From: Streptomyces sp. DH41 | GTDB taxonomy: Bacteria; Actinomycetota; Actinomycetes; Streptomycetales; Streptomycetaceae | Assembly (NCBI RefSeq): GCF_029813785.1 | Contig: NZ_JARVKY010000013.1 | Coordinates: forward strand, 62,001-126,000 | DNA: 64,000 nt | Direction of reading: 5' to 3' | Shown here: in pieces, positions 42,765 to 51,795 of the stretch | How the letters are laid out: the number at the start of each line of letters is the position of its first letter | Numbering within the stretch: the stretch's first letter is position 1 | The notes under the pieces: model-generated | Database searches by the model: none | The model's input: the letters and a program-made list of their open reading frames with translations, nothing else | What the model was told of the DNA's origin: nothing | Program-made: the position numbers and the translations under genes

Positions 42765-44105
42765 TTACAGACCCGGGATCCGGCCGTTGCGGAAGAGGTC
42801 GACGAAGGTCTGGTGGTCGGCACGCGCGCGTGCGCCGTACCGGTGGGCGAAGTCGACCAGCAGGGGGGCGAAACCCTCCTCGTCGGCGGCGATGGCCGCG
42901 TCGATGGCCCGCTCGGTGGAGAAGGGCACCAGGGACTCGCCCGACTGGTCGTCGGCCGCCGCGTGCATGGCGGCCGTGGCCCGGCCCAGGTCGGCGACGA
43001 CCTCGGCGATCTCCTCCGGGTCGTCGATGTCACCCCAGTCCAGGTCGACGGCGTACGGCGAGACCTCCGCGACCAGCTGGCCCGAGCCGTCCAGCTCGGT
43101 CCAGCCCAGCCACGGGTCGGCGTGCGCCTGGAGGGCGCGCTGGGAGATCACCGTGCGGTGGCCCTCGTGCTGGAAGTAGTCCCGGATGGCCTGGTCGTTG
43201 ATGTGCCGGGAGACCGCCGGGGTCTGGGCCTGCTTGATGTAGATCACGACGTCGTTCTCCAGGGCGTCGCTGTTGCCCTCCAGGAGGATGTTGTACGAGG
43301 GCAGGCCGGCGGATCCGATGCCGATGCCGCGGCGGCCGACGACGTCCTTCACGCGGTAGGAGTCCGGGCGGGTCAGGGACGACTCCGGGAGCGTCTCCAG
43401 GTAGCCGTCGAAGGCCGCGAGCACCTTGTAGCGGGTGGCCGCGTCCAGCTCGATGGAGCCGCCGCCCGGGGCGAAACGGCGCTCGAAGTCGCGGATCTCG
43501 GTCATCGTCTCCAGCAGCCCGAAACGGGTCAGGGAACGGGCGACACGCAGGGCGCCCAGCAACGGCCCGTCCGCGGTGTCCAGCGTGAACGGCGGCACCT
43601 CGTCGCTCTTGGCGCCGGTGGCCAGGGCGCGGATCCGCTCGCGGTACGCGTCCGCGTACACCCGCACCAGCTCGGTGATCTGCTCGTCGCTGAGCGCCTT
43701 CGCGTACCCGATCAGCGCGATGGAGGCGGCGAAGCGCTTGAGGTCCCAGGTGAAGGGGCCGACGTAGGCCTCGTCGAAGTCGTTGACGTTGAAGATCAGC
43801 CGGCCGGTCGAGTCCATGTACGTGCCGAAGTTCTCCGCGTGCAGGTCGCCGTGGATCCACACCCGGGAGGTCCGCTCGTCCAGGTACGGGCCGCCGTGCT
43901 GCGAACCGAACTCCTGGTCCACGGTCAAATCATGGTAAAACAGGCCTGCCGTGCCGCGGTAGAAGGCGAAGGCCGAGGCAGCCATCTTCCGGAACTTCAC
44001 GCGGAACGCCGCCGGATCCGCGGCCAGCAGCTGGCCGAAGGCGGTGTCGAAGACGGCGAGGATCTCCTCGCCGCGGTGCTCCTCGTTGAGCTGCGGGACC
44101 GACAT
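42765..44105 (-). CDS. DUF2252 family protein
   Basis: The 446-residue protein has the DUF2252 layout and the kinase-like segments WIHGDLHAENFGTYMD (resembling an H-x-D-x-x-x-x-N catalytic loop) and FNVNDFDEAYVGPFTWDLKR (resembling the metal-binding DFD). It probably belongs to the protein-kinase-like superfamily, related to aminoglycoside or choline kinases, but its substrate is unknown. ATG 44105 has AGGAGG eight bases upstream. It is transcribed divergently from dnaE. Confidence 0.88.
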   Translation of the reverse strand: MSVPQLNEEHRGEEILAVFDTAFGQLLAADPAAFRVKFRKMAASAFAFYRGTAGLFYHDLTVDQEFGSQHGGPYLDERTSRVWIHGDLHAENFGTYMDSTGRLIFNVNDFDEAYVGPFTWDLKRFAASIALIGYAKALSDEQITELVRVYADAYRERIRALATGAKSDEVPPFTLDTADGPLLGALRVARSLTRFGLLETMTEIRDFERRFAPGGGSIELDAATRYKVLAAFDGYLETLPESSLTRPDSYRVKDVVGRRGIGIGSAGLPSYNILLEGNSDALENDVVIYIKQAQTPAVSRHINDQAIRDYFQHEGHRTVISQRALQAHADPWLGWTELDGSGQLVAEVSPYAVDLDWGDIDDPEEIAEVVADLGRATAAMHAAADDQSGESLVPFSTERAIDAAIAADEEGFAPLLVDFAHRYGARARADHQTFVDLFRNGRIPGL

Positions 44106-44254
44106 GCCTGGTGCCTCCTGGTGCGGGTGGTGCGTGACGAGTGGAGCGCGTCTCCACTCGGACCAACGTTCGAAGGGGTGCGGGAGTGCCCGCGCCCAGG
44201 GGCCCGCCCCGACACGCGGGCCCGCCCCCGAAGGTACGCGTGGATCGCCTCGGA

Positions 44255-44277
44255 GTGTCAGTGGCGAGGCATAGACT
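44255..44277 (+). promoter_or_regulatory. RecA-NDp / PafBC-type DNA-damage promoter of dnaE
   Basis: GTGTCAGTG (44255-44263), eight bases, TAGACT (44272-44277) matches the consensus TTGTCRGTG-N8-TANNNT except for the first base. Transcription would start near 44284, giving a leader of about 114 nt before dnaE. Confidence 0.7.
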
Positions 44278-44397
44278 TCGACGCTGACCCCCGGACCGAC
44301 CGCGGCCCGCCGCCGGCCCGTCGCCCACCCGTCGCCCGACCGCCACCCCCCCATCGAGGCGCCGCGCGCCACAGCATTCGACTCAAGGAGGCCGAAC

Positions 44398-47300
44398 GTG
44401 TCCAAGCCGCCGTTCACGCACCTGCACGTCCACACCCAGTACTCGCTGCTGGACGGTGCCGCGCGGCTCAAGGACATGTTCGACGCCTGCAATGAAATGG
44501 GCATGTCGCACATCGCCATGTCCGACCACGGCAACCTGCACGGGGCGTACGACTTCTTCCACTCCGCGAAGAAGGCCGGAGTCACCCCGATCATCGGGAT
44601 CGAGGCGTACGTCGCCCCCGAGTCGCGCCGCAACAAGCGCAAGATCCAGTGGGGCCAGCCGCACCAGAAGCGGGACGACGTCTCCGGTTCGGGCGGTTAC
44701 ACCCACAAGACCATGTGGGCGACCAACAGCACCGGCCTGCACAACCTCTTCAAGCTCTCCTCCGACGCGTACGCCGAGGGCTGGCTGCAGAAGTGGCCCC
44801 GGATGGACAAGGAGACGATCTCCCAGTGGTCCGAGGGGATCGTCGCCTCCACCGGCTGCCCCTCCGGCGAGGTGCAGACCCGGCTGCGCCTCGGCCACTT
44901 CGACGAGGCCGTCCAGGCCGCCTCCGACTACCAGGACATCTTCGGCAAGGACCGGTACTTCCTGGAGCTGATGGACCACGGCATCGACATCGAGCACCGC
45001 GTGCGCGAGGACCTGCTGCGGATCGGCAAGAAGCTCGGCATCCCGCCCCTGGTGACGAACGACTCGCACTACACCTACGCGCACGAGGCGACCGCCCACG
45101 ACGCCCTGCTGTGCATCCAGACCGGCAAGAACCTCTCCGACCCGGACCGCTTCCGGTTCGACGGCACCGGCTACTACCTGAAGTCGACGGACGAGATGTA
45201 CGCCATCGACTCCTCCGACGCCTGGCAGGAGGGCTGCGCCAACACGCGCCTGATCGCCGAGATGATCGACACCACCGGCATGTTCGAGAAGCGCGACCTC
45301 ATGCCGAAGTTCGACATCCCCGACGGCTTCACCGAGGTCACCTGGTTCCAGGAGGAGGTCCGCCGCGGCATGGAGCGCCGCTTCTCGGGCCAGGTCCCCG
45401 AGGACCGTCAGAAGCAGGCCGAGTACGAGATGGACGTCATCATCCAGATGGGGTTCCCGGGCTACTTCCTGGTGGTCGCCGACTTCATCATGTGGGCCAA
45501 GAACCAGGGCATCGCGGTCGGCCCCGGCCGAGGCTCCGCGGCCGGTTCGATCGTGGCGTACGCCATGGGCATCACCGACCTCGACCCGATCCCGCACGGT
45601 CTGATCTTCGAGCGGTTCCTCAACCCCGAGCGCGTCTCCATGCCCGACGTCGACATCGACTTCGACGAGCGCAGGCGCGTCGAGGTGATCAGGTACGTGA
45701 CGGAGAAGTACGGCGCCGACAAGGTCGCCATGATCGGCACGTACGGCAAGATCAAGGCGAAGAACGCCATCAAGGACTCCGCGCGCGTGCTGGGCTACCC
45801 GTACGCCATGGGCGACCGGCTCACCAAGGCCATGCCCGCCGACGTCCTCGGCAAGGGCATCGACCTCAACGGCATCACGGACCCCACGCACCCGCGCTAC
45901 AGCGAGGCCGGCGAGATCCGCTCGATGTACGAGAACGAGCCGGACGTGAAGAAGGTCATCGACACCGCCAAGGGCGTCGAGGGCCTGGTGCGGCAGATGG
46001 GCGTGCACGCCGCCGGCGTGATCATGTCCAGCGAGCCCATCGTCGACCACGCCCCCATCTGGGTGCGGCACACGGACGGCGTGACCATCACGCAGTGGGA
46101 CTACCCGCAGTGCGAGTCGCTCGGCCTGCTGAAGATGGACTTCCTCGGCCTGCGCAACCTCACGATCATGGACGACGCCGTCAAGATGGTGAAGTCCAAC
46201 AAGGGCGTCGACCTCGACCTGCTGTCGCTGCCGCTGGACGACCCCAAGACCTTCGACCTGCTCCAGCGGGGCGACACGCTCGGCGTCTTCCAGTTCGACG
46301 GCGGACCGATGCGCTCGCTGCTGCGGCTGATGAAGCCCGACAACTTCGAGGACATCTCCGCCGTCTCCGCGCTCTACCGTCCCGGCCCCATGGGCATGGA
46401 CTCGCACACCAACTACGCGCTGCGCAAGAACGGCCTGCAGGAGATCACGCCGATCCACAAGGAGCTGGAGGAACCCCTCCAGGAGGTGCTGTCCGTCACC
46501 TACGGCCTGATCGTCTACCAGGAGCAGGTGCAGAAGGCCGCCCAGATCATCGCGGGCTACTCGCTCGGCGAGGCCGACATCCTCCGCCGCGTGATGGGCA
46601 AGAAGAAGCCCGACGAACTGGCGAAGAACTTCGTCCTCTTCCAGGAGGGCGCCCGCAAGAAGGGCTACAGCGACGAGGCCATCCAGGCCCTGTGGGACGT
46701 GCTGGTCCCCTTCGCCGGCTACGCCTTCAACAAGGCGCACTCGGCCGCGTACGGACTGGTCTCGTACTGGACGGCGTACCTGAAGGCGAACCACCCGGCC
46801 GAGTACATGGCCGGTCTGCTCACCTCGGTCAAGGACGACAAGGACAAGTCGGCCGTCTACCTCAACGAGTGCCGGCGCATGGGCATCAAGGTCCTCCCGC
46901 CCAACGTCAACGAGTCCATGTCGAACTTCGCCGCGCAGGGCGACGACGTGATCCTCTTCGGCCTCTCCGCCGTCCGCAACGTCGGCACCAACGTCGTCGA
47001 GTCGATCATCAGGTGCCGCAAGGCCAAGGGGAAGTACGCCTCCTTCCCCGACTACCTGGACAAGGTGGAGGCCGTCGTCTGCAACAAGCGGACGACGGAG
47101 TCGCTGATCAAGGCCGGCGCCTTCGACGAGATGGGGCACACCCGCAAGGGCCTCACCGCGCAGTACGAGCCGATGATCGACAACGTGGTCGCGGTCAAGC
47201 GCAAGGAGGCCGAGGGCCAGTTCGACCTCTTCGGCGGCATGGGCGAGGAGCAGAACGACGAGCCCGGCTTCGGACTCGACGTCGTCTTCGGCGAGGACGA

Positions 47301-47937
47301 GTGGGACAAGACCTATCTGCTCGCCCAGGAGCGGGAGATGCTCGGTCTCTACGTCTCCGACCACCCGCTCTTCGGCCTGGAGCACGTGCTGTCCGACAAG
47401 GCCGACGCGGGCATCTCCCAGCTCACCGGCGGTGACTTCGGCGACGGCGCGGTCGTCACCATCGGCGGCATCATCTCCGGCCTCCAGCGCAAGATGACCA
47501 AGCAGGGCAACGCCTGGGCCATCGCCACCGTGGAGGACCTCGCGGGTTCCATCGAGTGCATGTTCTTCCCGGCGACGTACCAGCTGGTGTCCACCCAACT
47601 CGTCGAGGACGCCGTGGTGTTCGTCAAGGGGCGCCTGGACAAGCGGGAGGACGTGCCCCGGCTGGTCGCCATGGAGCTGATGGTCCCCGACCTGTCCAAC
47701 GCGGGCGCCAACGCCCCCGTGGTCCTCACCATCCCGGCCACCCGGGTCACTCCGCCGATGGTCAGCCGCCTCGGCGAGATCCTCACCCACCACCGGGGCG
47801 ACAGCGAGGTGCGGATCAAGCTCCAGGGGCCGAGGAAGACGACGGTGCTGCGGCTGGACCGGCACCGGGTGAAGCCCGATCCGGCCCTGTTCGGCGACCT
47901 GAAGGTGCTGCTCGGTCCGTCCTGCCTGGCGGGCTGA
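44398..47937 (+). CDS. dnaE: DNA polymerase III alpha subunit (replicative)
   Basis: The 1179-residue C-family polymerase catalyses chromosomal DNA synthesis. It contains the N-terminal PHP domain (HLHVHTQYSLLDGAARLKDM and MSDHGNLHGAYDFF, with metal-binding His kept, so a PHP proofreading activity is plausible). The palm catalytic Asp pair is in MPDVDIDFDERRR (D417, D419). Further marks are VGPGRGSAAGSIVAYA, the helix-hairpin-helix part and a C-terminal OB fold (VTIGGIISGLQRKMTKQGNAWA). The size and conserved C-terminus point to the replicative DnaE1 rather than the mutagenic DnaE2/ImuC. GTG 44398 follows GGAGG by seven bases. There is no intein. Confidence 0.96.
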   Translation: MSKPPFTHLHVHTQYSLLDGAARLKDMFDACNEMGMSHIAMSDHGNLHGAYDFFHSAKKAGVTPIIGIEAYVAPESRRNKRKIQWGQPHQKRDDVSGSGGYTHKTMWATNSTGLHNLFKLSSDAYAEGWLQKWPRMDKETISQWSEGIVASTGCPSGEVQTRLRLGHFDEAVQAASDYQDIFGKDRYFLELMDHGIDIEHRVREDLLRIGKKLGIPPLVTNDSHYTYAHEATAHDALLCIQTGKNLSDPDRFRFDGTGYYLKSTDEMYAIDSSDAWQEGCANTRLIAEMIDTTGMFEKRDLMPKFDIPDGFTEVTWFQEEVRRGMERRFSGQVPEDRQKQAEYEMDVIIQMGFPGYFLVVADFIMWAKNQGIAVGPGRGSAAGSIVAYAMGITDLDPIPHGLIFERFLNPERVSMPDVDIDFDERRRVEVIRYVTEKYGADKVAMIGTYGKIKAKNAIKDSARVLGYPYAMGDRLTKAMPADVLGKGIDLNGITDPTHPRYSEAGEIRSMYENEPDVKKVIDTAKGVEGLVRQMGVHAAGVIMSSEPIVDHAPIWVRHTDGVTITQWDYPQCESLGLLKMDFLGLRNLTIMDDAVKMVKSNKGVDLDLLSLPLDDPKTFDLLQRGDTLGVFQFDGGPMRSLLRLMKPDNFEDISAVSALYRPGPMGMDSHTNYALRKNGLQEITPIHKELEEPLQEVLSVTYGLIVYQEQVQKAAQIIAGYSLGEADILRRVMGKKKPDELAKNFVLFQEGARKKGYSDEAIQALWDVLVPFAGYAFNKAHSAAYGLVSYWTAYLKANHPAEYMAGLLTSVKDDKDKSAVYLNECRRMGIKVLPPNVNESMSNFAAQGDDVILFGLSAVRNVGTNVVESIIRCRKAKGKYASFPDYLDKVEAVVCNKRTTESLIKAGAFDEMGHTRKGLTAQYEPMIDNVVAVKRKEAEGQFDLFGGMGEEQNDEPGFGLDVVFGEDEWDKTYLLAQEREMLGLYVSDHPLFGLEHVLSDKADAGISQLTGGDFGDGAVVTIGGIISGLQRKMTKQGNAWAIATVEDLAGSIECMFFPATYQLVSTQLVEDAVVFVKGRLDKREDVPRLVAMELMVPDLSNAGANAPVVLTIPATRVTPPMVSRLGEILTHHRGDSEVRIKLQGPRKTTVLRLDRHRVKPDPALFGDLKVLLGPSCLAG

Positions 47938-47995
47938 GCACGCCGGGCGGCCGAAGCGGCCGGGGCCCTGGAGGGGTCCGAGGTTCCCGTAGTGA

Positions 47996-48031
47996 CCGAG
48001 GGGCGTACCCGTTGCCGGGTGCGCCCCTCGG
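47996..48031. terminator. bidirectional terminator between dnaE and the small basic gene
   Basis: A 15-bp stem with one G-T pair (47996-48010 / 48017-48031) and a 6-base loop GTTGCC lies between two convergent genes. Confidence 0.85.
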
Positions 48032-48064
48032 GTGTGCGGGCCGCAACGGCCCGTCCTGCGGGTG

Positions 48065-48229
48065 TCAGTTGTGGCCGAAGCGCTTCTGCCGCTTGCGGGA
48101 GGCGACGTCGCCGGGCGTCAGCTGCGGGCCGTGCTGCTCCTCGCGGTCCATCACGGGCGACTCGGCCGTCTGCTGGGCGCGCTCGGTCTGGGGCTGCTTA
48201 CGATCACGGTTGTTCTTGTTCTTGGCCAT
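48065..48229 (-). CDS. small conserved hydrophilic protein (54 aa)
   Basis: A minus-strand frame beginning MAKNKNNRDRKQPQTERAQQ and ending SRKRQKRFGHN has a strong AGGAGG nine bases before ATG 48229. It is strongly charged, with an acidic middle (VMDREEQHGPQLTPGDV) between two basic ends. Codon use matches neighbouring genes (third positions almost all G or C). I recall similar short proteins in Streptomyces genomes but know no function. It may bind nucleic acid. Confidence 0.8.
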   Translation of the reverse strand: MAKNKNNRDRKQPQTERAQQTAESPVMDREEQHGPQLTPGDVASRKRQKRFGHN

Positions 48230-48466
48230 GGTGATCTACCTCCTGAGGGGGATCTGGGGGCCAGGTCCGGGATCAGATTCACATAGGCCAACCAAGAACG
48301 CATATCGGGCAATTACCGTCCGTGACGCGGGCTCGTCGGGGCGCGAGGGCGAACCGGTTGTGCGGAAACGCCACGCCGAAGATCGAGTTCGGGCCGTTAA
48401 CCTCCGCGTGGTCGGGCAGACTCGAAGGAAGCCCGAAGCAAACCTCCCGGAAAGAGGGTGGATCGC

Positions 48467-49687
48467 GTGGACCGCTGCATCGTCCTGGTGGACGCCGGGT
48501 ATCTGCTGGGGGCCGCCGCCAGTCTCCTCGCCGGAGAGCCGTCGCGCTCACGCATCACCGTCGATCACGCCGCCCTCATCCAGGGGCTCCGCGATCGCGC
48601 CGAGTCCGACACGCAGCAGCCCCTGCTGCGCATCTACTGGTTCGACGGCGCCCCCGACCGAGTCCCGCAGCCCGAACACCGCCGGCTGCGCGTCATGCCA
48701 CGGGTCACCGTCCGGCTCGGCGCCCTCACCCGCAGCGACGGCCGCTGGGCGCAGAAGGGCGTGGACGCCGCCATGCACGCCGAACTGACCGAGCTCGCCC
48801 GCAACCGCGCCTGCTCCGACGTCGTCCTGGTGACCGGCGACGGTGACCTGCTGCCCGGCATGATGGCCGCCAAGGAGCACGGCGTCGCCGTCCACCTGTG
48901 GGCCGTACAGGCCGCCGACGGCGACTACAACCAGTCCGAGGACCTGGTCGCCGAGGCCGACGAACGGCGCGTCCTGGACCGTACGTGGATCACCAAGGCC
49001 GTACGCGCCAAGGAACTCGGCGGATTCTGCGCGCCGCCGCCCGCGCCCCGCCCCGAGATCGCCGCGATCCTCTCCGCGCCGCTGCCCGAGTCCGCCCTCT
49101 CCGCGGCCGCCGAGCGGCGGCCCGCCGAGGAGCCGGAGCACCCCACGACGACCAGCGCCGCGCACAACGGCACCGAGGAACGCGTACCGCCCGCCAAGGG
49201 CGTCCCCACCCCCAAGGACCTCGCCGCCCTGCGCGCCCCCGGAGCCGCCCACCCGGCCCCGCACCCGCCGACCGCCACCCTGCGCTGGTCCTCGGACAAG
49301 GGCTGGGTCGACCGGTCCGGCGCCGAGCCGCCCGAGGCCGTCTCGCTGCCGACGCTGGCCCAGCTCACCACCGCCGAGCAGCGCTGGGCCGACCGCGAGG
49401 AGGACATCACCACGGTCGGCGGCGACTCGTACGAGGTCGGGCAGGTCTTCGCCCGCCGCTGGCTGGAACGCCTCGGCGACCACGGCCACCTGCAGAAACT
49501 CTCCGGGATGTACCCCCGCATCCCGCACCGCGTCGACGGCGAGCTGCTGCGGTACGCGGCCCGCTTCGGACTGCTGGCCCACAAGGACGACCAGATCGAC
49601 GAGCACGACCGGTACGCGATCCGGGCCGGATTCTGGCGGGAGATCGACGTCCGGACGGCGACCGAGCGCACCCCGGCGGTGGAGTGA
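48467..49687 (+). CDS. NYN (PIN-like) domain protein
   Basis: The 406-residue protein starts with a LabA/NYN nuclease-like domain (about 1-170): CIVLVDAGYLLGAAASLLAG with the first acidic residue, YWFDGAPDR, KGVDAAMHAELTELA, and VVLVTGDGDLLPGMMAAKEHGVAVHLW. A disordered Pro/Ala region (about 190-290) and a C-terminal helical domain (SYEVGQVFARRWLERLGDHG ... HDRYAIRAGFWREID) follow. NYN domains are metal-dependent RNases, and the acidic residues seem kept. GTG 48467 has GAGGG eight bases upstream and is preferred over GTG 48458. Confidence 0.87.
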   Translation: MDRCIVLVDAGYLLGAAASLLAGEPSRSRITVDHAALIQGLRDRAESDTQQPLLRIYWFDGAPDRVPQPEHRRLRVMPRVTVRLGALTRSDGRWAQKGVDAAMHAELTELARNRACSDVVLVTGDGDLLPGMMAAKEHGVAVHLWAVQAADGDYNQSEDLVAEADERRVLDRTWITKAVRAKELGGFCAPPPAPRPEIAAILSAPLPESALSAAAERRPAEEPEHPTTTSAAHNGTEERVPPAKGVPTPKDLAALRAPGAAHPAPHPPTATLRWSSDKGWVDRSGAEPPEAVSLPTLAQLTTAEQRWADREEDITTVGGDSYEVGQVFARRWLERLGDHGHLQKLSGMYPRIPHRVDGELLRYAARFGLLAHKDDQIDEHDRYAIRAGFWREIDVRTATERTPAVE

Positions 49688-49827
49688 GACTCCCCGGCGC
49701 TCCTCCGCTTCCCTCCGGCTCACCCTCGGTGTCCCCTCGGCTTCCCTCCGGCTTTCCCGGCTGAATCGACACTTATGGGCGGACCCGAGGGCGGGGCGGA
49801 GGGGCGGACCCCGTACTCTCGTCCCTT

Positions 49828-50847
49828 GTGAGTACGCGCGCGGCACAGGCACTTCGACCCGGTGACGATGCCGTGTGCGTGGTGCGCGGACTGACCAAGA
49901 CCTATCCGCCGGTACGCGGCAGGCGCGGCGCTCCCGCCACCCCCGAGGTACGGGCCACCGACGACGTGACCCTGGAGATCCGCCGCGGCGAGATCTTCGG
50001 ACTGCTCGGACCGAACGGCGCCGGCAAGTCCACCCTCGTACGCCAGCTCACCGGGCTGATGCGCCCGGACCGCGGCAGCGTGGAGATCCTCGGGCACGAC
50101 ATCGTGCGCCACCCGCAGCGGGCCGCGCGGATCCTCGCCTACCTCGGGCAGGAGTCCAGCGCCCTGGACGAGCTGACCGTCTCCCTCGCCGCCGAGACCA
50201 CCGGACGGCTGCGCGGCCTGGAGGTGCGGCAGGCCCGCGCCGAACGGGACGCCGTCCTCGACGAGCTGGGCCTGACCCCGCTCGCCGCCCGCCCGATCAA
50301 GAAACTCTCCGGCGGACAGCGCCGCCTGGCCTGCTTCGCCGCCGCGCTGGTGGGGGAGCGCTCGCTGCTCGTCCTGGACGAGCCGACCACCGGTATGGAC
50401 CCGGTGGCCCGGCGCGCGGTGTGGGGGGCCGTCGACCGGCGACGCGCCGAGAACGGCGCCACCGTGCTGCTCGTCACCCACAACGTCATCGAGGCCGAGA
50501 CCGTGATGGACCGGGTCGCCGTCCTCGACCGGGGGCGCGTGATCGCCTGCGACACGCCCTCCGGGCTCAAGGAGAAGGTCGCCGGAGAGGTCCGCGTCGA
50601 CCTGGTGTGGCGCGAGACGGCGCCACTGCATGTCCCGGAGGTCGCCGCCCTGCGCGACCGCGCCACCGAGTCGGGCCGCCGCTGGACACTGCGGCTCGCC
50701 CCCGAGGAGGCCCGCGCGGTCGTCGCCACCGTCACCGGCGGCGCCGCTTTCGCCGCACTGGACGACTTCACCCTCGCCACGCCCAGCCTGGAGGATGTCT
50801 ACCTGGCGCTGGGCGGTGCCGCGCGACAGGGACTGGTGAGGGCTTGA
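49828..50847 (+). CDS. ABC transporter ATP-binding protein
   Basis: The 339-residue ATPase has Walker A GLLGPNGAGKSTLVRQL, Q-loop YLGQESSALDELTV, signature KLSGGQRRLACFAAAL, Walker B LLVLDEPTTGMDP and the H-loop TVLLVTHNVIEAETVMDRV. A 100-residue C-terminal extension is typical of drug-type (DrrA/NodI) exporters. No ribosome site precedes GTG 49828, and a TACTCT -10 (49814-49819) lies eight bases before it, so the mRNA may be leaderless. The permease gene follows. Confidence 0.93.
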   Translation: MSTRAAQALRPGDDAVCVVRGLTKTYPPVRGRRGAPATPEVRATDDVTLEIRRGEIFGLLGPNGAGKSTLVRQLTGLMRPDRGSVEILGHDIVRHPQRAARILAYLGQESSALDELTVSLAAETTGRLRGLEVRQARAERDAVLDELGLTPLAARPIKKLSGGQRRLACFAAALVGERSLLVLDEPTTGMDPVARRAVWGAVDRRRAENGATVLLVTHNVIEAETVMDRVAVLDRGRVIACDTPSGLKEKVAGEVRVDLVWRETAPLHVPEVAALRDRATESGRRWTLRLAPEEARAVVATVTGGAAFAALDDFTLATPSLEDVYLALGGAARQGLVRA

Positions 50848-50936
50848 CTCCGCGAACGGTGAGCACCCCGGCCGCCGCATCCGTACCCATCAGGGCGACC
50901 GCTTCGAACGACCCGACCGAAGGGGAGCAGCGCGAC

Positions 50937-51761
50937 GTGAGTGTCGTACCCGCCGATGTCCTGCCGGGCGGCGCCCTGGCCGCCGAGAAGCAGGGCGCCA
51001 CCGGCGCGGCCGAGCTCGGCCCCAAGGCACGGCTGTGGCCCTCCCTGGTGGCCGTCTACCGGGCACAGCTGTCCCGGGCGCGGGTCGCGCGCATCCCGCT
51101 GCTGTTCGTGGCCACCTTCCAGTCGGTCGGGATCATGATCCTGATGCGCGGGGTCGTGGACGGCGGCGGCGAGGCGCGGGCCGTGGTCGCCGGTTCGGCG
51201 GTACTCGTCGTGGCCTTCGTCGCCCTGAACCTCCTCGCCCAGTACTTCGGCCAGCTGCGCGCCAGCGGCGGCCTCGACCACTACGCGACGCTGCCGGTGC
51301 CGCCCGCCGCGGTGGTGCTGGGCGCGGCGGGCGCGTACGCGTCCTTCACCGTGCCGGGGACCGTGGTGACGGCGGTGTTCGGGTGCCTGCTGTTCGGGCT
51401 GCCGATGACGCATCTGTGGGTGCTGGTGGCCGTGATCCCGCTGGCGGGCGCCGCGCTCGCCGGGCTGGGCGCGGCTCTGGGCCTGCTCGCGCCCCGGCCC
51501 GAGTTCGCCACGCTCCTCGGCCAGCTGGGCATGTCGGCGGCGCTGCTGCTGGGCGTGCTGCCGGCCGAGCGGCTGCCGGAGGTGGTCCGCCTGGCGCGGG
51601 ACCTGCTGCCCTCCACGTACGGCGTGGAGGCCTTCGCGCGCACCTTCGGGGAACGACCCGACTGGGCCTTCGTCCTCGGTGACCTCGCGGTGTGCGCCGT
51701 CGTCGGCGTGATCTCGCTGGCCGTGGCGACCTGGGCGTACCGCCGGGCCGCCGTCCGGTGA
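50937..51761 (+). CDS. ABC transporter permease (ABC-2 type)
   Basis: The 274-residue membrane protein has six helices (for example IPLLFVATFQSVGIMILMRG, AVLVVAFVALNLLAQYFG, LPMTHLWVLVAVIPLAGAAL) and the family segment LPVPPAAVVLGAAGAYASFTVPGTV. It forms an exporter with the ATPase upstream; the substrate is unknown. GTG 50937 has AGGGGAG nine bases upstream. A TTG at 50844 overlapping the ATPase stop (TTGA), or GTG 50859, would add 26-31 mostly polar residues. Confidence 0.88.
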   Translation: MSVVPADVLPGGALAAEKQGATGAAELGPKARLWPSLVAVYRAQLSRARVARIPLLFVATFQSVGIMILMRGVVDGGGEARAVVAGSAVLVVAFVALNLLAQYFGQLRASGGLDHYATLPVPPAAVVLGAAGAYASFTVPGTVVTAVFGCLLFGLPMTHLWVLVAVIPLAGAALAGLGAALGLLAPRPEFATLLGQLGMSAALLLGVLPAERLPEVVRLARDLLPSTYGVEAFARTFGERPDWAFVLGDLAVCAVVGVISLAVATWAYRRAAVR

Positions 51762-51795
51762 CGCGCCGCACAGGCGGGTTTGGCACGATGGCGGG

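Noticed and set aside
44398..47937. Intein in dnaE, or identity as the error-prone DnaE2
   Set aside because: The frame is continuous at normal DnaE1 length with PHP and C-terminal OB domains, and no imuA/imuB genes are adjacent.
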